Notes: generated by a model not told the origin, from the letters alone. A stretch of DNA of 64,000 nucleotides from Sphingomonas sp. Y38-1Y (GCF_032391395.1 NZ_CP135916.1:1860001-1924000), one strand, 5' to 3'; numbered from the stretch's first letter, positions 1 through 10,110 are shown. Program-made: numbers and translations.

Positions 1-8
1 TGACACGT

Positions 9-33
9 CCTTCGACAAGCTCAGGACGAACGG
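9..33. repeat. Dispersed palindromic repeat, family A copy
   Basis: The unit CCTTCGACAAGCTCAGGACG followed by AACGG is seen again, in either orientation and with one or two changes, near 21.7, 40.0, 43.2 and 55.9 kb. Shorter relatives (TCGACTTCGCTCGACACGAACGG near 84 and the inverse near 134) lie in the same gap. It behaves as a REP-like intergenic element. The rest of positions 1-173 holds no gene that I can see. Confidence 0.7.
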
Positions 34-173
34 GGAGGGGCGCGGTCGAGCGGCCAAGGGTGGCTTAGGTCCGGACCCGTATCTCGACTTCGCTCGACAC
101 GAACGGAGAATGCAAGGGCTGGCCACATAACCGGCGTTCGGTTCGAGCGAAGTCGGGAACCGGAACGAGAGGG

Positions 174-1127
174 TCAGGCCGCCTCCAACCCCCGCGGCAG
201 CTTGAACGCGATCGTCTCGCGCGTCGTCTCGACCTCGCGCTCGACCACGTCGAAGCGTTCGGCGATGCGGGCGACGACTTCGCGCACCAGCACCTCGGGC
301 GCGGAGGCGCCCGCGGTGATGCCAAGCGCGCCGACGCCCGCCAGCCACTCGAAATCAAGATCGTCGGCGCGCTGGATCAGCCGTGCGGGCGTGCCCTCGC
401 GCTCGGCGACCTCAACCAGGCGGAGCGAATTGGAGGAGTTGGGCGCGCCGATCACCAGCATCAGGTCGACGCCGCTGGCGATCGCCTTGACCGCGGTCTG
501 GCGGTTGGTGGTCGCGTAGCAGATGTCGTCGGCATGCGGCGCGACAATCGACGGATAGCGCGACCGAAGCGCTGAGAGGACCGCCGCCGTATCCTCGACC
601 GACAAGGTCGTCTGCGTGAGGAAGGCGAGGTTATCCGGATCGGGCACGACGAGGGCTGCAACATCGTCGACATTCTCGACCAGCGTCATGTTGCCCTCGG
701 GCACCTGACCAAAGGTGCCGATCACCTCGGGGTGGCCGGCATGGCCGATGAAGATGATGTGGCGCCCGGCCGCCACCAGCCGCTCGGCCTGACGATGCAC
801 CTTGGACACCAGCGGACACGTCGCGTCGAGATAGGAGAGGCCGCGCTCGGCCGCCTTGGCCGGCACCGCCTTGGGCACGCCATGCGCGGAGAAGACGACG
901 GGCACATCGTCGGGCACCTCGTCCAGCTCGTCGACGAAGATCGCGCCCTGCGCCTTCAGCGTGTCGACGACATATTTGTTGTGGACGATCTCGTGCCGGA
1001 CATAGACGGGCGCGCCATAGCGCTCGATCGCCAGCTCGACGATGCGGATCGCGCGGTCGACCCCCGCGCAAAAGCCGCGCGGGGCGGCGATCAGCAGGTC
1101 GAGCATCGGCTTGGCGGCATCGGTCAT
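174..1127 (-). CDS. ispH: 4-hydroxy-3-methylbut-2-enyl diphosphate reductase
   Basis: Last enzyme of the MEP isoprenoid pathway, a cytosolic [4Fe-4S] protein that reduces HMBPP to IPP and DMAPP. The three cluster cysteines are visible at C20 (PRGFCAG), C104 (DATCPLV) and about residue 203 (ICYATTNRQ). The family signatures [16 protein letters not shown] and the SSNSLRL substrate-binding motif are all present. The chosen ATG gives 317 residues, the usual IspH length; the frame stays open upstream but that part has no family similarity. The gene stands alone and ends at the repeat-rich left edge. Function is near certain, and the start is well supported. Confidence 0.96.
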   Translation of the reverse strand: MTDAAKPMLDLLIAAPRGFCAGVDRAIRIVELAIERYGAPVYVRHEIVHNKYVVDTLKAQGAIFVDELDEVPDDVPVVFSAHGVPKAVPAKAAERGLSYLDATCPLVSKVHRQAERLVAAGRHIIFIGHAGHPEVIGTFGQVPEGNMTLVENVDDVAALVVPDPDNLAFLTQTTLSVEDTAAVLSALRSRYPSIVAPHADDICYATTNRQTAVKAIASGVDLMLVIGAPNSSNSLRLVEVAEREGTPARLIQRADDLDFEWLAGVGALGITAGASAPEVLVREVVARIAERFDVVEREVETTRETIAFKLPRGLEAA

Positions 1128-1242
1128 GCCCCGGGCTCTACGCGATTGCTTGCTTGTCCGAAAGGCGGTTCCTATGGCAATCCCCTTGGACGGGCCGGAT
1201 CGCGGCCCGTTCGCGTATTCAGACGAAAAGGGTCCGCCCCCC

Positions 1243-1890
1243 GTGAACATCGCTCGCATTGCCGCCCCGCTTGCCGTCGTCGCCGCGCTCGCCGGCTGCT
1301 CGCGAGAGGGTGAGATCAGCGTCGAGGGCGGCGTCGGCATCCAGGCGACGCGCACCGCCTGTCCGATCGTGGGCGTGCCCGCGGGCACCGGCGACATCAC
1401 GCTGTTCGACCCGCCGGCCAGCCGCGACGCGGCGGCGATCGACGTGGTCGCCAACCTCACCAACGTTCGCGCTGAGTGCGCCGATTCGGGCGACGACGTC
1501 GTCTCGACCGTCAGCTTCACCGTCCAGGCGCGCCGCCAGCGCGCCGATGGCGAGCGGACGGTGACGCTCCCCTATTTCGTCGCGATCGTCCGCGGCGGCA
1601 CCAACGTCACTGCCAAGCGCATCGGCCAGGTGACGCTGACCTTCCCCGCCGGCCAGCTTCGCGCGCAGGCGCAGGGGCAGGGGACGAGCGTGATCGCGCG
1701 TTCCGCCGCGACGCTGCCGGCCGAGGTTCGCGAGCAGCTGACCAAGAAGCGCAAGGCCGGGCAGGAAGAGGCCGCGGTCGATCCGCTGACCGCCCCCGGC
1801 GTCCGCGCGGCGGTCGCTCGCGCGACGTTCGAGGCACTGGTGGGCTTCCAGCTGACCGACGAGCAGTTGCGGTACAACACGACGCGTTGA
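1243..1890 (+). CDS. Predicted lipoprotein of unknown function
   Basis: A 215-residue protein. The GTG start is chosen because it puts a short signal peptide ahead of a lipobox (AALAGC, cysteine at residue 19), so the mature protein is probably lipid-anchored; an upstream ATG at 1174 would add 23 residues with no signal character. The middle (residues about 60-160) has alternating hydrophobic and polar stretches typical of a beta-sandwich, and the C-terminus is charged and helical. I recognise no enzymatic motif. It is divergently placed with respect to ispH and ends at a palindromic repeat facing the ClpP-like gene. Sphingomonads carry lipoproteins of this look, but the role is unknown. Confidence 0.75.
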   Translation: MNIARIAAPLAVVAALAGCSREGEISVEGGVGIQATRTACPIVGVPAGTGDITLFDPPASRDAAAIDVVANLTNVRAECADSGDDVVSTVSFTVQARRQRADGERTVTLPYFVAIVRGGTNVTAKRIGQVTLTFPAGQLRAQAQGQGTSVIARSAATLPAEVREQLTKKRKAGQEEAAVDPLTAPGVRAAVARATFEALVGFQLTDEQLRYNTTR

Positions 1891-1904
1891 TCCAAGTCGC
1901 GACG

Positions 1905-1985
1905 TCATCCCGGACTCGATCCGGGAGCCCGCTTCTTTCCTGTCAGCTTGAAGAGGCGGAACCCCGGAACAGGTCCGGGGTGACG
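1905..1985. repeat. Palindromic repeat, family B, at a tail-to-tail junction
   Basis: Contains GTCATCCCGGACTCGATCCGGG and, inverted, CCCGGAACAGGTCCGGGGTGAC. The two halves can pair into a long hairpin. It lies between two converging genes and may terminate transcription from both sides. A related pair occurs at 38821-38924. Confidence 0.6.
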
Positions 1986-2004
1986 CGTCCGTGTTAGACG
2001 CGCG

Positions 2005-2871
2005 TCAAACCACGTCGAGCACCAGCCCCTTTTCCTTGGCCTCCTCGGCCTCGATGTACCAATTCTCCGGCGCGCGGCGGACAAGTTCGTCGAAGTCGAC
2101 GCGCGAGCCCGCGACGATCGCGCGAAAGCCTTCTTCCTCGATCCGGATTGAATGCTCGATCTCGTGCAGCGTCGCCTTGAGCACCGCGACGCAGGTCTTG
2201 AGCGGACCGCTCACCTCGACGGTCTTGTTCATGATCCGCTCGTGCAGCATCAGCCGCGTGCCGCGGGTCAGAAAGCGCTTGTCGACCGGAAACGCCGACA
2301 TGAAGGTGGCGCCCGCCGAATAGACTGCCACCTTGCCGAGGAACAGCAGCTCACGCCCTTCCGCCTCGCGCAGCAGCCGCACCTCGTCGCCGATCAGCCG
2401 CGCGACTTCTGGATCGCCGCCCAGCGTTGAGATGGCGATGACGATCGCGCCCTCGCGCGGCGCCGACGACAGCTGGTCGCAGAAGCTGGCGTACATCGCG
2501 TGATCGACGGGGCCGGCCAGCTTGATGTGCGGATTGGCGAGCAGCGGGTACTGGTTGATCGCGCTCTTGTCCTCCGATCGGGGCGCCTCGTCCTGCGTGT
2601 CGGAGAGCGCGCCGAGACGCGCCTGGCTCATGATATCCTGGTCGAGCGGATTGGGAAGCGGCTGGGTAGGGGCTTCGGTCATGGCGGCGGGCAACCTTGG
2701 CTGAGGGTCAGGGATCTGGATGTCGTGGGATGCGCGGAACGGGCTGCCGGGCCGCCGCCCTTTGGGCTGGCGACCGGGGCCGAGGAGCGCGCGCAGCACG
2801 ATGCCGACGCCCGCGGCCCCCAGGACCGCGAACGCCGCATAGACCAGCGCGTCACCGACCCCCGCATTCAC
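2005..2871 (-). CDS. Membrane-anchored ClpP-like serine protease
   Basis: A 288-residue protein with an N-terminal hydrophobic helix (residues about 8-30), a proline-rich linker and a ClpP/crotonase-fold domain from about residue 100. The sequence ISTLGGDPEVARL matches the oxyanion-strand region of ClpP, VYSAGATFMSA holds the likely nucleophile serine, and the downstream RLMLHER holds the likely histidine. Classical ClpP is about 200 residues and soluble, so the membrane anchor is unusual. An internal ATG at 2682 would give a soluble 225-residue form; I prefer the longer frame because the anchor reads as genuine coding sequence, but this is uncertain. The gene follows sdhA on the same strand with a 112-base gap. 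The substrate is unknown. Confidence 0.75.
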   Translation of the reverse strand: MNAGVGDALVYAAFAVLGAAGVGIVLRALLGPGRQPKGRRPGSPFRASHDIQIPDPQPRLPAAMTEAPTQPLPNPLDQDIMSQARLGALSDTQDEAPRSEDKSAINQYPLLANPHIKLAGPVDHAMYASFCDQLSSAPREGAIVIAISTLGGDPEVARLIGDEVRLLREAEGRELLFLGKVAVYSAGATFMSAFPVDKRFLTRGTRLMLHERIMNKTVEVSGPLKTCVAVLKATLHEIEHSIRIEEEGFRAIVAGSRVDFDELVRRAPENWYIEAEEAKEKGLVLDVV

Positions 2872-2983
2872 GATGGACGCAATGCGGGGGCGGTTGCTTG
2901 GTTCCGCACGTCATCCAAATGAAAACGCGCCGCTTCCCGACGAAAGCGGCGCGTCGTCTCAACGCAGTCGAGGATATCGGAGG

Positions 2984-4786
2984 TCAGTACACCCGCTTCT
3001 TCGGCTTGATGTACTCGACGTCGTCGGTGAGCGTGTAGTCGTGGACTGGGCGGTAATCGAGCACGCACGCGCCGCCCTTGCCGCCCCAGCCGTCGAACGT
3101 CGCGGTGGTGTGCTTCATCCAGTTCGCGTCGTCGCGATCGGGGAAGTCCTCGTGCATGTGGGCGCCGCGCGATTCCTTGCGGTTCTCGGCACCGCGGATC
3201 GTCACGACGGCCTGGCCGATCAGATTGTCGAGCTCGAGCGTCTCGACCAGATCGGTGTTCCAGATCAGCGAGCGGTCGGTGACGCCGATGTCGCTCATGC
3301 CCTTGTAGATCGCGTCGAGCTTGGTCACGCCCTCGCTCAGCAGCGCGCTGTCGCGGAACACGGCGGCGTGCTTCTGCATCGTCCGCTGCATGTCGGCGCG
3401 AATCTGCGCGGTCGGGGTGCCGCCCTTGGCATTGCGGAAATGGTCGAGACGGCTGAGCGCCATCTCTTCCGAGCCGCCGGGCAGCGGATTGTGCGGCGCG
3501 CCGGGCTTCAGCGTCTCCTTGAGGCGCAGGCCCGTCGCGCGGCCGAACACGACCAGGTCGATCAGCGAGTTGGAGCCCAGGCGGTTGGCGCCGTGGACGG
3601 ACACGCACGCCGCCTCGCCGACCGCGAACAGGCCGGGGACGACCGCGTCGGGATCCCCGTCGCGAAGGTGAACCACCTCGCCATGATAGTTGGTCGGGAT
3701 ACCGCCCATATTATAGTGGACGGTCGGAACCACCGGCAGCGGCTTGCGCGTCAGGTCGACGCCGGCGAAGATCTTGCCCGTCTCGGTGATGCCGGGCAGG
3801 CGCTCGGCCAGCACCTTGGGGTCGATATGGTCGAGGTGAAGGAAGATATGATCCTTCTCCTTGCCGACGCCTCGACCCTCGCGGATTTCCATCGCCATCG
3901 AGCGCGAGACGACGTCGCGGCTGGCGAGGTCCTTGGCGCTGGGGGCATAGCGCTCCATGAAGCGCTCGCCCTCGGCATTGGTGAGATAGCCGCCTTCGCC
4001 GCGCGCACCCTCGGTGATGAGGACGCCCGCACCGTAGATGCCGGTCGGGTGGAACTGCACGAACTCCATGTCCTGGAGCGGCAGGCCGGCGCGCAGCACC
4101 ATGCCGTTGCCGTCACCGGTGCAGCTGTGCGCCGAGGTGGCCGACTGATAGACGCGGCCGCCGCCGCCCGTCGCGAGCACGACGGCGTGGGCGCGAAAGC
4201 GGTGGATCGAACCGTCGTCCATGCACAGCGCCATGACGCCGCGGCAGGCACCGTTCTCCATGATGAGGTCGAGCGCGAAATACTCGATGAAGAAGTCGGC
4301 GTCGTACTTCAGGCTCTGCTGATAGAGCGCGTGGAGCATCGCGTGGCCGGTACGATCGGCGGCGGCGCAGGTGCGCTGCACCGGCGGGCCTTCGCCCATG
4401 TTCTGCATGTGGCCGCCGAACGGGCGCTGATAGATGGTGCCGTTGTCGTTGCGGCTGAACGGCACGCCAGCATGCTCGAGCTCATAGACCGCGGCCGGCG
4501 CCTCGCGCACCATATATTCGATCGCGTCCTGGTCGCCGAGCCAGTCGGAACCCTTGACGGTGTCGTACATGTGCCACGACCAGTGATCGGGCGAGTTGTT
4601 GCCGAGGCTGGCGGCGATGCCGCCCTGCGCCGCGACGGTGTGGCTGCGCGTGGGGAACACCTTGGTGATGCAGGCGGTCTTCAGCCCCGCTTCGGCCGCG
4701 CCCATCGTCGCGCGAAGGCCGGAGCCGCCCGCACCGACGACGATCACGTCATAGCTGTGGTCGATGATCTTGTACGCGTCGCTCAT
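2984..4786 (-). CDS. sdhA: Succinate dehydrogenase flavoprotein subunit
   Basis: Catalytic FAD subunit of complex II, oxidising succinate to fumarate on the cytoplasmic face of the membrane. The Rossmann motif [11 protein letters not shown] is at residues 16-26, and the FAD-linking histidine is H49 in [12 protein letters not shown]. The substrate-site signature [10 protein letters not shown] and the [11 protein letters not shown] motif are also present. The length of 600 residues is normal. Its ATG overlaps the sdhD stop by one base (TGATG), and sdhC-sdhD-sdhA form one transcription unit. The expected next gene, sdhB, is not here: a ClpP-like gene follows instead. Function is certain. Confidence 0.97.
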   Translation of the reverse strand: MSDAYKIIDHSYDVIVVGAGGSGLRATMGAAEAGLKTACITKVFPTRSHTVAAQGGIAASLGNNSPDHWSWHMYDTVKGSDWLGDQDAIEYMVREAPAAVYELEHAGVPFSRNDNGTIYQRPFGGHMQNMGEGPPVQRTCAAADRTGHAMLHALYQQSLKYDADFFIEYFALDLIMENGACRGVMALCMDDGSIHRFRAHAVVLATGGGGRVYQSATSAHSCTGDGNGMVLRAGLPLQDMEFVQFHPTGIYGAGVLITEGARGEGGYLTNAEGERFMERYAPSAKDLASRDVVSRSMAMEIREGRGVGKEKDHIFLHLDHIDPKVLAERLPGITETGKIFAGVDLTRKPLPVVPTVHYNMGGIPTNYHGEVVHLRDGDPDAVVPGLFAVGEAACVSVHGANRLGSNSLIDLVVFGRATGLRLKETLKPGAPHNPLPGGSEEMALSRLDHFRNAKGGTPTAQIRADMQRTMQKHAAVFRDSALLSEGVTKLDAIYKGMSDIGVTDRSLIWNTDLVETLELDNLIGQAVVTIRGAENRKESRGAHMHEDFPDRDDANWMKHTTATFDGWGGKGGACVLDYRPVHDYTLTDDVEYIKPKKRVY

Positions 4787-5175
4787 CAGGAAACCGCTCC
4801 CGCCGCAAAGGCGAGCTTGAGGATCGAAACGACCGCCGTGGCGCCGGCCGCGACGACGAAGAAGTTGAGGAGGATCAGCAGCACGACGCGCGATTCGGCG
4901 TGGCTGTAATCCTCGATCACCACCTGAAGGCCCAGGCGGAAGTGCCAGAACACGCTGATGATGAGCAGCGCCATCGGGATCGCCGCCCACAGCGAGCCGA
5001 GCCAGGCGGTTACCGTGGCATGGTCATAGCCCGGCAGCATCGCGATCGAGGCGATGAACCACAGCATGAGGAGGAGGTTGCTGCCCGCGGTCAGACGGTG
5101 CGTCCACCAATGATGCGCGCCTTCCTTGGCGGCGCCCAGACCGCGGACGCGGCCGATGCTGGTGCCCGAACCCAT
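4786..5175 (-). CDS. sdhD: Succinate dehydrogenase membrane anchor subunit D
   Basis: Hydrophobic anchor of complex II, 129 residues with three predicted membrane helices (about 30-48, 59-80 and 97-122). The motif [10 protein letters not shown] near residues 21-30 and the helix-2 segment [13 protein letters not shown], holding the heme/quinone-site His and the conserved DY pair, are typical of alphaproteobacterial SdhD. It lies one base downstream of sdhC and overlaps sdhA by one base, implying translational coupling in the sdhCDA operon. Confidence 0.94.
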   Translation of the reverse strand: MGSGTSIGRVRGLGAAKEGAHHWWTHRLTAGSNLLLMLWFIASIAMLPGYDHATVTAWLGSLWAAIPMALLIISVFWHFRLGLQVVIEDYSHAESRVVLLILLNFFVVAAGATAVVSILKLAFAAGAVS

Positions 5176-5176
5176 C

Positions 5177-5590
5177 TTACTTCCCCAGGATCAGAAACGC
5201 CCAGAAGGCGATGGTGGCAAGCGTCGAGAACACGAAGGTCAACCGCGCGCCCAGCTTGTTGCGCTTGAGCTCGTACCCGGCGCCGGTGTCGAGCACGAGG
5301 TGGCGAACGCCCGACGCCGTGTGCTGAAAGAAGCTGAAGCTGAGCCCGATCCCGAACAGATAGCCGATCGCATTGAGCGAGCCGTCCGAGAAGGTGAAGA
5401 TGTCGAGGAACGCGGCATAGCTCGCCTCGCCCGCCGCGGCGCTCGCCAGCCAGACGACCATCAGGATCGCGCCAATGGTCGCCATGCCGGTTCCGGTCAC
5501 GCGATGCGCGATCGAGACCGCCATGTGCGGTCCCCATTTCCAGATCGACAGATGCGGCGACAGCGGCCGGCTCACGGGTTTGGTTGCCAC
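5177..5590 (-). CDS. sdhC: Succinate dehydrogenase cytochrome b556 subunit
   Basis: First gene of the sdh operon, 137 residues. The SdhC signature RPLSPHLSIWKW (residues 8-19) followed by SIAHRVTGTG (quinone site Ser and Arg) is clear, and helix 2 carries HTASGVRHLVLDTG with the heme-ligand histidine. Three membrane helices are predicted. The 161-base gap upstream, shared with a divergent chemoreceptor gene, must contain the operon promoter, but I could not assign convincing -35 and -10 boxes. Confidence 0.95.
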   Translation of the reverse strand: MATKPVSRPLSPHLSIWKWGPHMAVSIAHRVTGTGMATIGAILMVVWLASAAAGEASYAAFLDIFTFSDGSLNAIGYLFGIGLSFSFFQHTASGVRHLVLDTGAGYELKRNKLGARLTFVFSTLATIAFWAFLILGK

Positions 5591-5778
5591 GGGGCGTGTT
5601 CCTTTCAGCGGCGCTAATGGCCCCCGTTCTTCGCAGATGCAAGATCGGGCGATGGTCCATGAAGGGCGAACGAAGATGCGTGGCTAACCACCTCTTAATG
5701 GATGGGGCCGCATAGATCAGTGCAGGTGCGGGCCGGGGGGGCTCGATCACCTTGCTGGGACAAGAGGCGCGCAACGTC

Positions 5779-7137
5779 ATGCAGAACAAGGAACTGCCCG
5801 AAGCGGGTTCGATCAGCCGGACGATCGAGATGGAGGCGCGGCTTCGCGTATTCGACTTCGACGGCGGGCTGGTGGAGGCGGCACGGCGCGTCTGGACGCT
5901 GCTGGAGCACGATGTCCGCGAGATTGCCGAAGCCTATTGGCGGCACTGGAAGCGCTGCTTTTCCGACGCGCGCAACTGGGCGCCGTACGAAACCGAGAAG
6001 ATGATAGACGCGGGCGTCGTGTTCCTGCGCAATCGTTTCCTCGACACCGCGGGTTCTGCCTGGGTCGAGTCGATCGAGCGGTCGGTCGCATCCGCCTATG
6101 CCGGCGACGTGCCGCCGATGGCGCTGCTTTCCATGATCAACGCCAGCGACCGCGCGGCGCTGGACGTGCTGCTCAAGCGCGTGCCGCAGGGCGACCCGGA
6201 GCTCGCGACGCTGATCGATGCGCTGATGCGGCTGTCGGCGCTGGAGACCGACATCACCGTCGCGATCTATAGCCAGCATGTCGAGTTCGGCACCGATCGC
6301 GCGCGCGAGCGGCTGGCCGGCGAGTTCCGCGACAAGATCATCGCCAGCGTCGAGCGCGCGAGCCACGAGGGCTCGGCCCTGCGCGGCCAGGCACAGGCGG
6401 CGTCGGGGTCAGCGCGCGGCATGCTGGGCAAGGCGAGCGAAGTCGCAGCGGCCGCCGAGCAGTCGGCAGTGGCGATGCGCGAGGCGGCGCAGACCGCTGC
6501 CGGGCTGATCCGCGCGATCGAGGATGCGCGCGCCGAGGTCGAGGCGGCTGCCGAGATCGCGACGCGTGCCAGCGCGCAGGCGGGCGCCGCGGTCGAGACG
6601 TCGGGCACGCTGTCGGATCATGCCAAGTCGATCGAATCGATCCTAGGCCTGATCCGCGAGATCGCCGGGCAGACCAACCTCCTCGCCCTCAATGCCACGA
6701 TCGAGGCGGCGCGGGCGGGTGACGCCGGTCGCGGCTTCGCCGTGGTCGCGCAGGAAGTGAAGAGCCTCGCCAACCAGACGGCGCGCGCGACCGACGACAT
6801 CGCCGCCAAGATCGCGGCGATCCAGTCGGCGACGCGGCTGACGGTCGACACCTCCGCTTCGATCCGGACGACCGTGGACGAGGTGCAGGATTCGGCCAAC
6901 CGCATCCGCCGGGCGATGGAGGCTCAGGCGCAGACGGTGACCGCGATCACCGCCGCGGTCGACGAGACCGCGCTTGCCGCTGATTCGATGTCGAACACCA
7001 TCGCCGCGATCCGCGAGGATACCGAGGCAGTGGCAAGCGGCATCGACGCGGTCGGTCAGGGCGTGGTGGCGTTCGAGGGCGACCTCGACACGCTGAAGGG
7101 CAGCGCCAGCGACTTCGTCCGGCGGGTGGCGGCCTAA
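5779..7137 (+). CDS. Soluble methyl-accepting chemotaxis protein with protoglobin-like sensor
   Basis: A 452-residue cytosolic chemoreceptor with no membrane segment. Residues about 20-165 form an all-helical domain resembling the protoglobin sensor of HemAT (the segment [17 protein letters not shown] is typical of helix A). Residues about 200-450 are the coiled-coil signalling domain, with the hairpin-tip signature [18 protein letters not shown]. By eye I do not find the expected proximal heme histidine where helix F should be, so heme binding is doubtful. A TTG nine codons upstream (5752) is an alternative start. The gene diverges from sdhC and its stop overlaps that of the DUF3667 gene (CTAA). 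No other chemotaxis gene is near. Confidence 0.85.
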   Translation: MQNKELPEAGSISRTIEMEARLRVFDFDGGLVEAARRVWTLLEHDVREIAEAYWRHWKRCFSDARNWAPYETEKMIDAGVVFLRNRFLDTAGSAWVESIERSVASAYAGDVPPMALLSMINASDRAALDVLLKRVPQGDPELATLIDALMRLSALETDITVAIYSQHVEFGTDRARERLAGEFRDKIIASVERASHEGSALRGQAQAASGSARGMLGKASEVAAAAEQSAVAMREAAQTAAGLIRAIEDARAEVEAAAEIATRASAQAGAAVETSGTLSDHAKSIESILGLIREIAGQTNLLALNATIEAARAGDAGRGFAVVAQEVKSLANQTARATDDIAAKIAAIQSATRLTVDTSASIRTTVDEVQDSANRIRRAMEAQAQTVTAITAAVDETALAADSMSNTIAAIREDTEAVASGIDAVGQGVVAFEGDLDTLKGSASDFVRRVAA

Positions 7138-8198
7138 CCGACCAGCCCCAGGCCCAGCACCAGCATCAGGAACAGCATCGCGATCACCTGCACGAAGCAG
7201 ATGAGGACGATCGTCCGCGCGAGCGCCGAGGCGCGGCCGAGGCGATAGCCGCCGCGTAGCTGTCGATAGATGTGGAAGGGCGGGACGAAGGTGGCGACCG
7301 TCGCCAGGATCGCCATCGGCACGCCCAGCGATCCCAGGATCGTCAGGACGATGAACAATAGCGACATGAACGCCAGCGAATAGGTGACGAAGACCGCGTG
7401 GTCATAGGCGTGGAACTGCCGCTTCCAGGCGAACATGATCCAGACGAACGGCACCGACAGCGGGATCAGAAGCCACGAGAATTTGTAGCTGTTCGCCTGA
7501 AGCTTGTAGAGCGCGAGGCCGGGGTTCTTCGAGGCTTTTTCGATCCCGTAGTCGAGGCGTTTCCAGCCGGTCTTCAGGCCCGAGAATTCGTCATCCTGCA
7601 CCTTGAACACGGGCTGGGCGTTGGCGATGACCTTCAGTTCGTTGTCGATCTCGGCAAGCCGTTCGCGCGCTCGCGCCTTGCGCGCCTCGTTGGTCTTGGG
7701 ATCGGCCAGGCGCTCTGCCTGCACCGCCCGGCTGGAGACCAGCTCCTTCTTCGCTTCCTCCAGGCCGGCCGCGACCTTGCCGCTGGCGCCGCCAACATCG
7801 GCCGGCGGCGCGATTCCGAGGATCGACAGCACCGCGAACAGCGTGAAGACGGAGAACAGGAACATCGCCATCGGCGACACGAACTTGGCGCGCTCGCCCT
7901 CGATATAGCGGCGTGTCAGTTCGCCCGGCTTGGTGACGAGCAGCGGCAGCGTCGACCACATGCGCCCTTCGAAATGGAGGACGCCGTGGAGCAGGTCGTG
8001 CCAGATCGCGCCCACCGAGCGATGCAGATGCGCGGCCTGGCCGCAGGCGTGGCAGTGCTCACCGATCAGCGGTGTCCCGCAATTAAGGCAGGCGCCGTGC
8101 ACCTCGTGCCCATGGCCGCCGCCGCCATGATGATCGACCGCGTGCGCCATAAAGGCGCCCGTCGCCAGATCACCGACCCCTTCGATTTCCCCCGACAT
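7134..8198 (-). CDS. DUF3667 family zinc-ribbon membrane protein
   Basis: A 354-residue protein. A His/Gly-rich N-terminus leads into a zinc ribbon (CLNCG at residues 37-41 and CHACGQ at 49-54). A conserved segment with [14 protein letters not shown] and [12 protein letters not shown] follows, which is the DUF3667 signature. It then has one membrane helix (about 110-135), a polar coiled region (about 140-215) and a cluster of hydrophobic helices to the C-terminus. The family is widespread in sphingomonads and Bacteroidetes, with no established function. Start is the first ATG; an ATG 16 codons in would remove an acidic leader. It is divergent from proA across a gap holding a perfect inverted repeat. 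Confidence 0.87.
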   Translation of the reverse strand: MSGEIEGVGDLATGAFMAHAVDHHGGGGHGHEVHGACLNCGTPLIGEHCHACGQAAHLHRSVGAIWHDLLHGVLHFEGRMWSTLPLLVTKPGELTRRYIEGERAKFVSPMAMFLFSVFTLFAVLSILGIAPPADVGGASGKVAAGLEEAKKELVSSRAVQAERLADPKTNEARKARARERLAEIDNELKVIANAQPVFKVQDDEFSGLKTGWKRLDYGIEKASKNPGLALYKLQANSYKFSWLLIPLSVPFVWIMFAWKRQFHAYDHAVFVTYSLAFMSLLFIVLTILGSLGVPMAILATVATFVPPFHIYRQLRGGYRLGRASALARTIVLICFVQVIAMLFLMLVLGLGLVG

Positions 8199-8233
8199 GC
8201 CGGTCGTTTATCGCGATGCTTCAGTCGAGGCGA

Positions 8234-8250
8234 GTGCAACTTTGTTGCAC
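8234..8250. promoter_or_regulatory. Perfect inverted repeat between DUF3667 gene and proA
   Basis: GTGCAAC-TTT-GTTGCAC is a perfect 7-base inverted repeat in the 82-base gap between two divergent genes. Its position and size fit an operator for a dimeric regulator that could control one or both genes. The binding protein is unknown. Confidence 0.4.
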
Positions 8251-8280
8251 GGCAGCGGGGCTTGGGCGACACGCACGGGC

Positions 8281-9540
8281 ATGGACGAGCAGGATTGGCA
8301 GCTTTGGATCGCGGCGACCGGCCGCCGGGCACGCATCGCGGCACGCGTGCTGGCGCGTACGCCGACGGCCGCGAAACGCGCCGGCCTGGTCGCGGTCGCC
8401 GGCGCGATCCGCGCGCGGACCGAGGCGATCCTTGCCGCGAACGACGAGGATGTGGCGCGGGCCGAGGCGGCGGGGCTATCCGGTGCGATGCTCGATCGAC
8501 TGCGGCTCGACGCCGGGCGGCTCGAGGGGATCGCCGCGGGCGTGGAGGCGGTGGCGGGCCTGGACGATCCGGTCGGCGCGGTGATCGATCGGCGCGAGCG
8601 GCCCAACGGCCTCGTCCTCAATCGCGTCCGAGTGCCCGTGGGCGTCATCGGCATCATCTTCGAGAGCCGGCCCAACGTCACTGTCGATGCCGGCGTGCTG
8701 GCGGCGATGGCGGGCAATGCCGCGATCCTGCGCGGTGGATCGGAGGCGATCGGCACCAATCGCGCGCTGCATGCGGCGCTGGTCGCGGGGCTGGAGGCAG
8801 GCGGGCTGCCGGGCGATGCGGTGCAACTGGTCGACACGACCGATCGCGCCGCCGTGGGCGCGATGCTTGGCGCGGCGGGAGCGATCGACCTCATCATTCC
8901 GCGCGGCGGCAAGAGCCTGGTCGCGCGCGTCCAGGCCGAGGCGCGGGTGCCCGTGCTCGCGCATCTGGACGGGCTCAATCACACCTACATCCACGCCGCC
9001 GCCGATCCGGACAAGGCGGTCGCGCTGGCGGTCAACGCCAAGCTGCGCCGCACGGGCGTTTGCGGCGCGACCGAGACGCTGCTGATCGACCGCGACTTTG
9101 CCGAGCCGGCGCGGGTGATCGCGGCGCTGGCCGACAAGGGCTGTGAACTGCGCGGCGACGCGGCGGCGCGGGCGCTCGATCCGCGCGTGCTCGCGGCGGA
9201 GGATGACGACTGGGACACCGAATATCTCGACGCGGTGCTGAGCGTCGCGATCGTCGACGGCCTCGACGCCGCGATCGCGCATGTCGAGCGGCACGGATCG
9301 CACCACACCGATGCGATCGTCACGGAGGACGAGGGTGCCGCCGAGCGGTTCCTGGCGGAGGTCGATTCGGCCATCGTCATGTGGAACGCCTCCACTCAGT
9401 TCGCCGATGGCGGCGAGTTCGGGCTGGGCGCCGAGATCGGCATCGCCACCGGCCGCCTCCACGCCCGCGGTCCCGTCGCATTGGAGGGGCTGACGACGTA
9501 CAAATGGCAGGTCCGCGGCACCGGCCAGACGCGCCCTTGA
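8281..9540 (+). CDS. proA: Glutamate-5-semialdehyde dehydrogenase (gamma-glutamyl phosphate reductase)
   Basis: Second step of proline synthesis: NADPH-dependent reduction of gamma-glutamyl phosphate. The protein has 419 residues, the usual length. The catalytic cysteine is C261 in TGVCGATET. The family blocks [37 protein letters not shown] and [17 protein letters not shown] are intact. The ATG after the divergent gap is chosen; upstream in-frame codons lie in the regulatory region. It heads a run of forward genes (toxin-antitoxin, nadD, rsfS, rlmH). proB is not in the window. Confidence 0.96.
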   Translation: MDEQDWQLWIAATGRRARIAARVLARTPTAAKRAGLVAVAGAIRARTEAILAANDEDVARAEAAGLSGAMLDRLRLDAGRLEGIAAGVEAVAGLDDPVGAVIDRRERPNGLVLNRVRVPVGVIGIIFESRPNVTVDAGVLAAMAGNAAILRGGSEAIGTNRALHAALVAGLEAGGLPGDAVQLVDTTDRAAVGAMLGAAGAIDLIIPRGGKSLVARVQAEARVPVLAHLDGLNHTYIHAAADPDKAVALAVNAKLRRTGVCGATETLLIDRDFAEPARVIAALADKGCELRGDAAARALDPRVLAAEDDDWDTEYLDAVLSVAIVDGLDAAIAHVERHGSHHTDAIVTEDEGAAERFLAEVDSAIVMWNASTQFADGGEFGLGAEIGIATGRLHARGPVALEGLTTYKWQVRGTGQTRP

Positions 9541-9571
9541 AGCGCGGCGGGCGGGTGGATAGCTTGATGGT

Positions 9572-9832
9572 ATGAACGAGCCTGCGAAGATCCGGATCGA
9601 GGCCGAGTTCGACCCGGAAACCTATGACTTGTTGCATGACCTGGCGGAGGCCGCTGGCCAGACCGACGCGGCGTTCGTTGCCGAGGTCGTTCGGCGCTTT
9701 TCGTTGAGCGAAGCCGACTTCCTGGCATCGATCGAAGAGGCCGAACGCGAAATCGAGGCCGGGCACTTCTATTCTCAGGAACAGATGGAGCGGTGGTACG
9801 AGGAACGCGTCGCGGCGGGGCGCAACGGTTGA
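9572..9832 (+). CDS. Predicted antitoxin, ParD/RHH-like
   Basis: An 86-residue acidic protein. Residues about 5-45 have the beta-strand plus two-helix pattern of ribbon-helix-helix DNA-binding antitoxins (KIRIEAEFDPETYDLL, then a helix ending VVRRFSL). The acidic helical C-terminus (EEAEREIEAGHF, then QMERWYEERVAA) is the likely toxin-binding tail. It precedes a ParE-like gene with a 4-base TTGA overlap, the classical arrangement of a type II toxin-antitoxin pair. It starts 31 bases after proA. The family call rests mainly on context and length. Confidence 0.75.
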   Translation: MNEPAKIRIEAEFDPETYDLLHDLAEAAGQTDAAFVAEVVRRFSLSEADFLASIEEAEREIEAGHFYSQEQMERWYEERVAAGRNG

Positions 9833-10110
9833 GGGTCATCTGGGCGCCCGCGGCGCGGCAGGACCTTGGCCGCATCGACGATTATCTTGCCGATCGAGAT
9901 GCGGAGTTCGCCCGCGTCGCGGGGCGAGCAGCGCTGACCGCGGCCGAGTTTCTGTCGGTCAATCCGTTTGCCGGAAGTCCGATAGCGCGCACCAGAAGGA
10001 AATGGCGCGTCAATGGCTCGCCCTATCTGCTGGTCTATCGGATCAGAGCTGACATCGTCGAAATCCTCCGCATCCGCCATGAGCGCGAAGATTGGCGTTC
10101 GCAGCCATGA
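9829..10110 (+). CDS. ParE/RelE-superfamily toxin
   Basis: A 93-residue protein with the whole ParE outline: the N-terminal strand VIWAPAARQDLGRIDDYLAD, a helix ending NPFAGSP, a central RRKWRVNGSPYLLVYRI and the terminal strand VEILRIRHEREDW. ParE-type members poison gyrase and RelE-type members cut mRNA; the YLLVYRI...ILRIRHEREDW pattern points to ParE. The start is a TTG whose last two bases plus A form the antitoxin stop (TTGA), so translation is probably coupled. Its own stop overlaps the nadD start (ATGA), so the pair is embedded in an operon of core genes. Confidence 0.85.
   Translation: MRVIWAPAARQDLGRIDDYLADRDAEFARVAGRAALTAAEFLSVNPFAGSPIARTRRKWRVNGSPYLLVYRIRADIVEILRIRHEREDWRSQP

Noticed and set aside
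2873..4909. Plus-strand open frame of 678 codons opposite sdhA
   Set aside because: Antisense shadow caused by GC-rich codons; composition is Arg/His/Gly-rich with no domain, and sdhA is certain.
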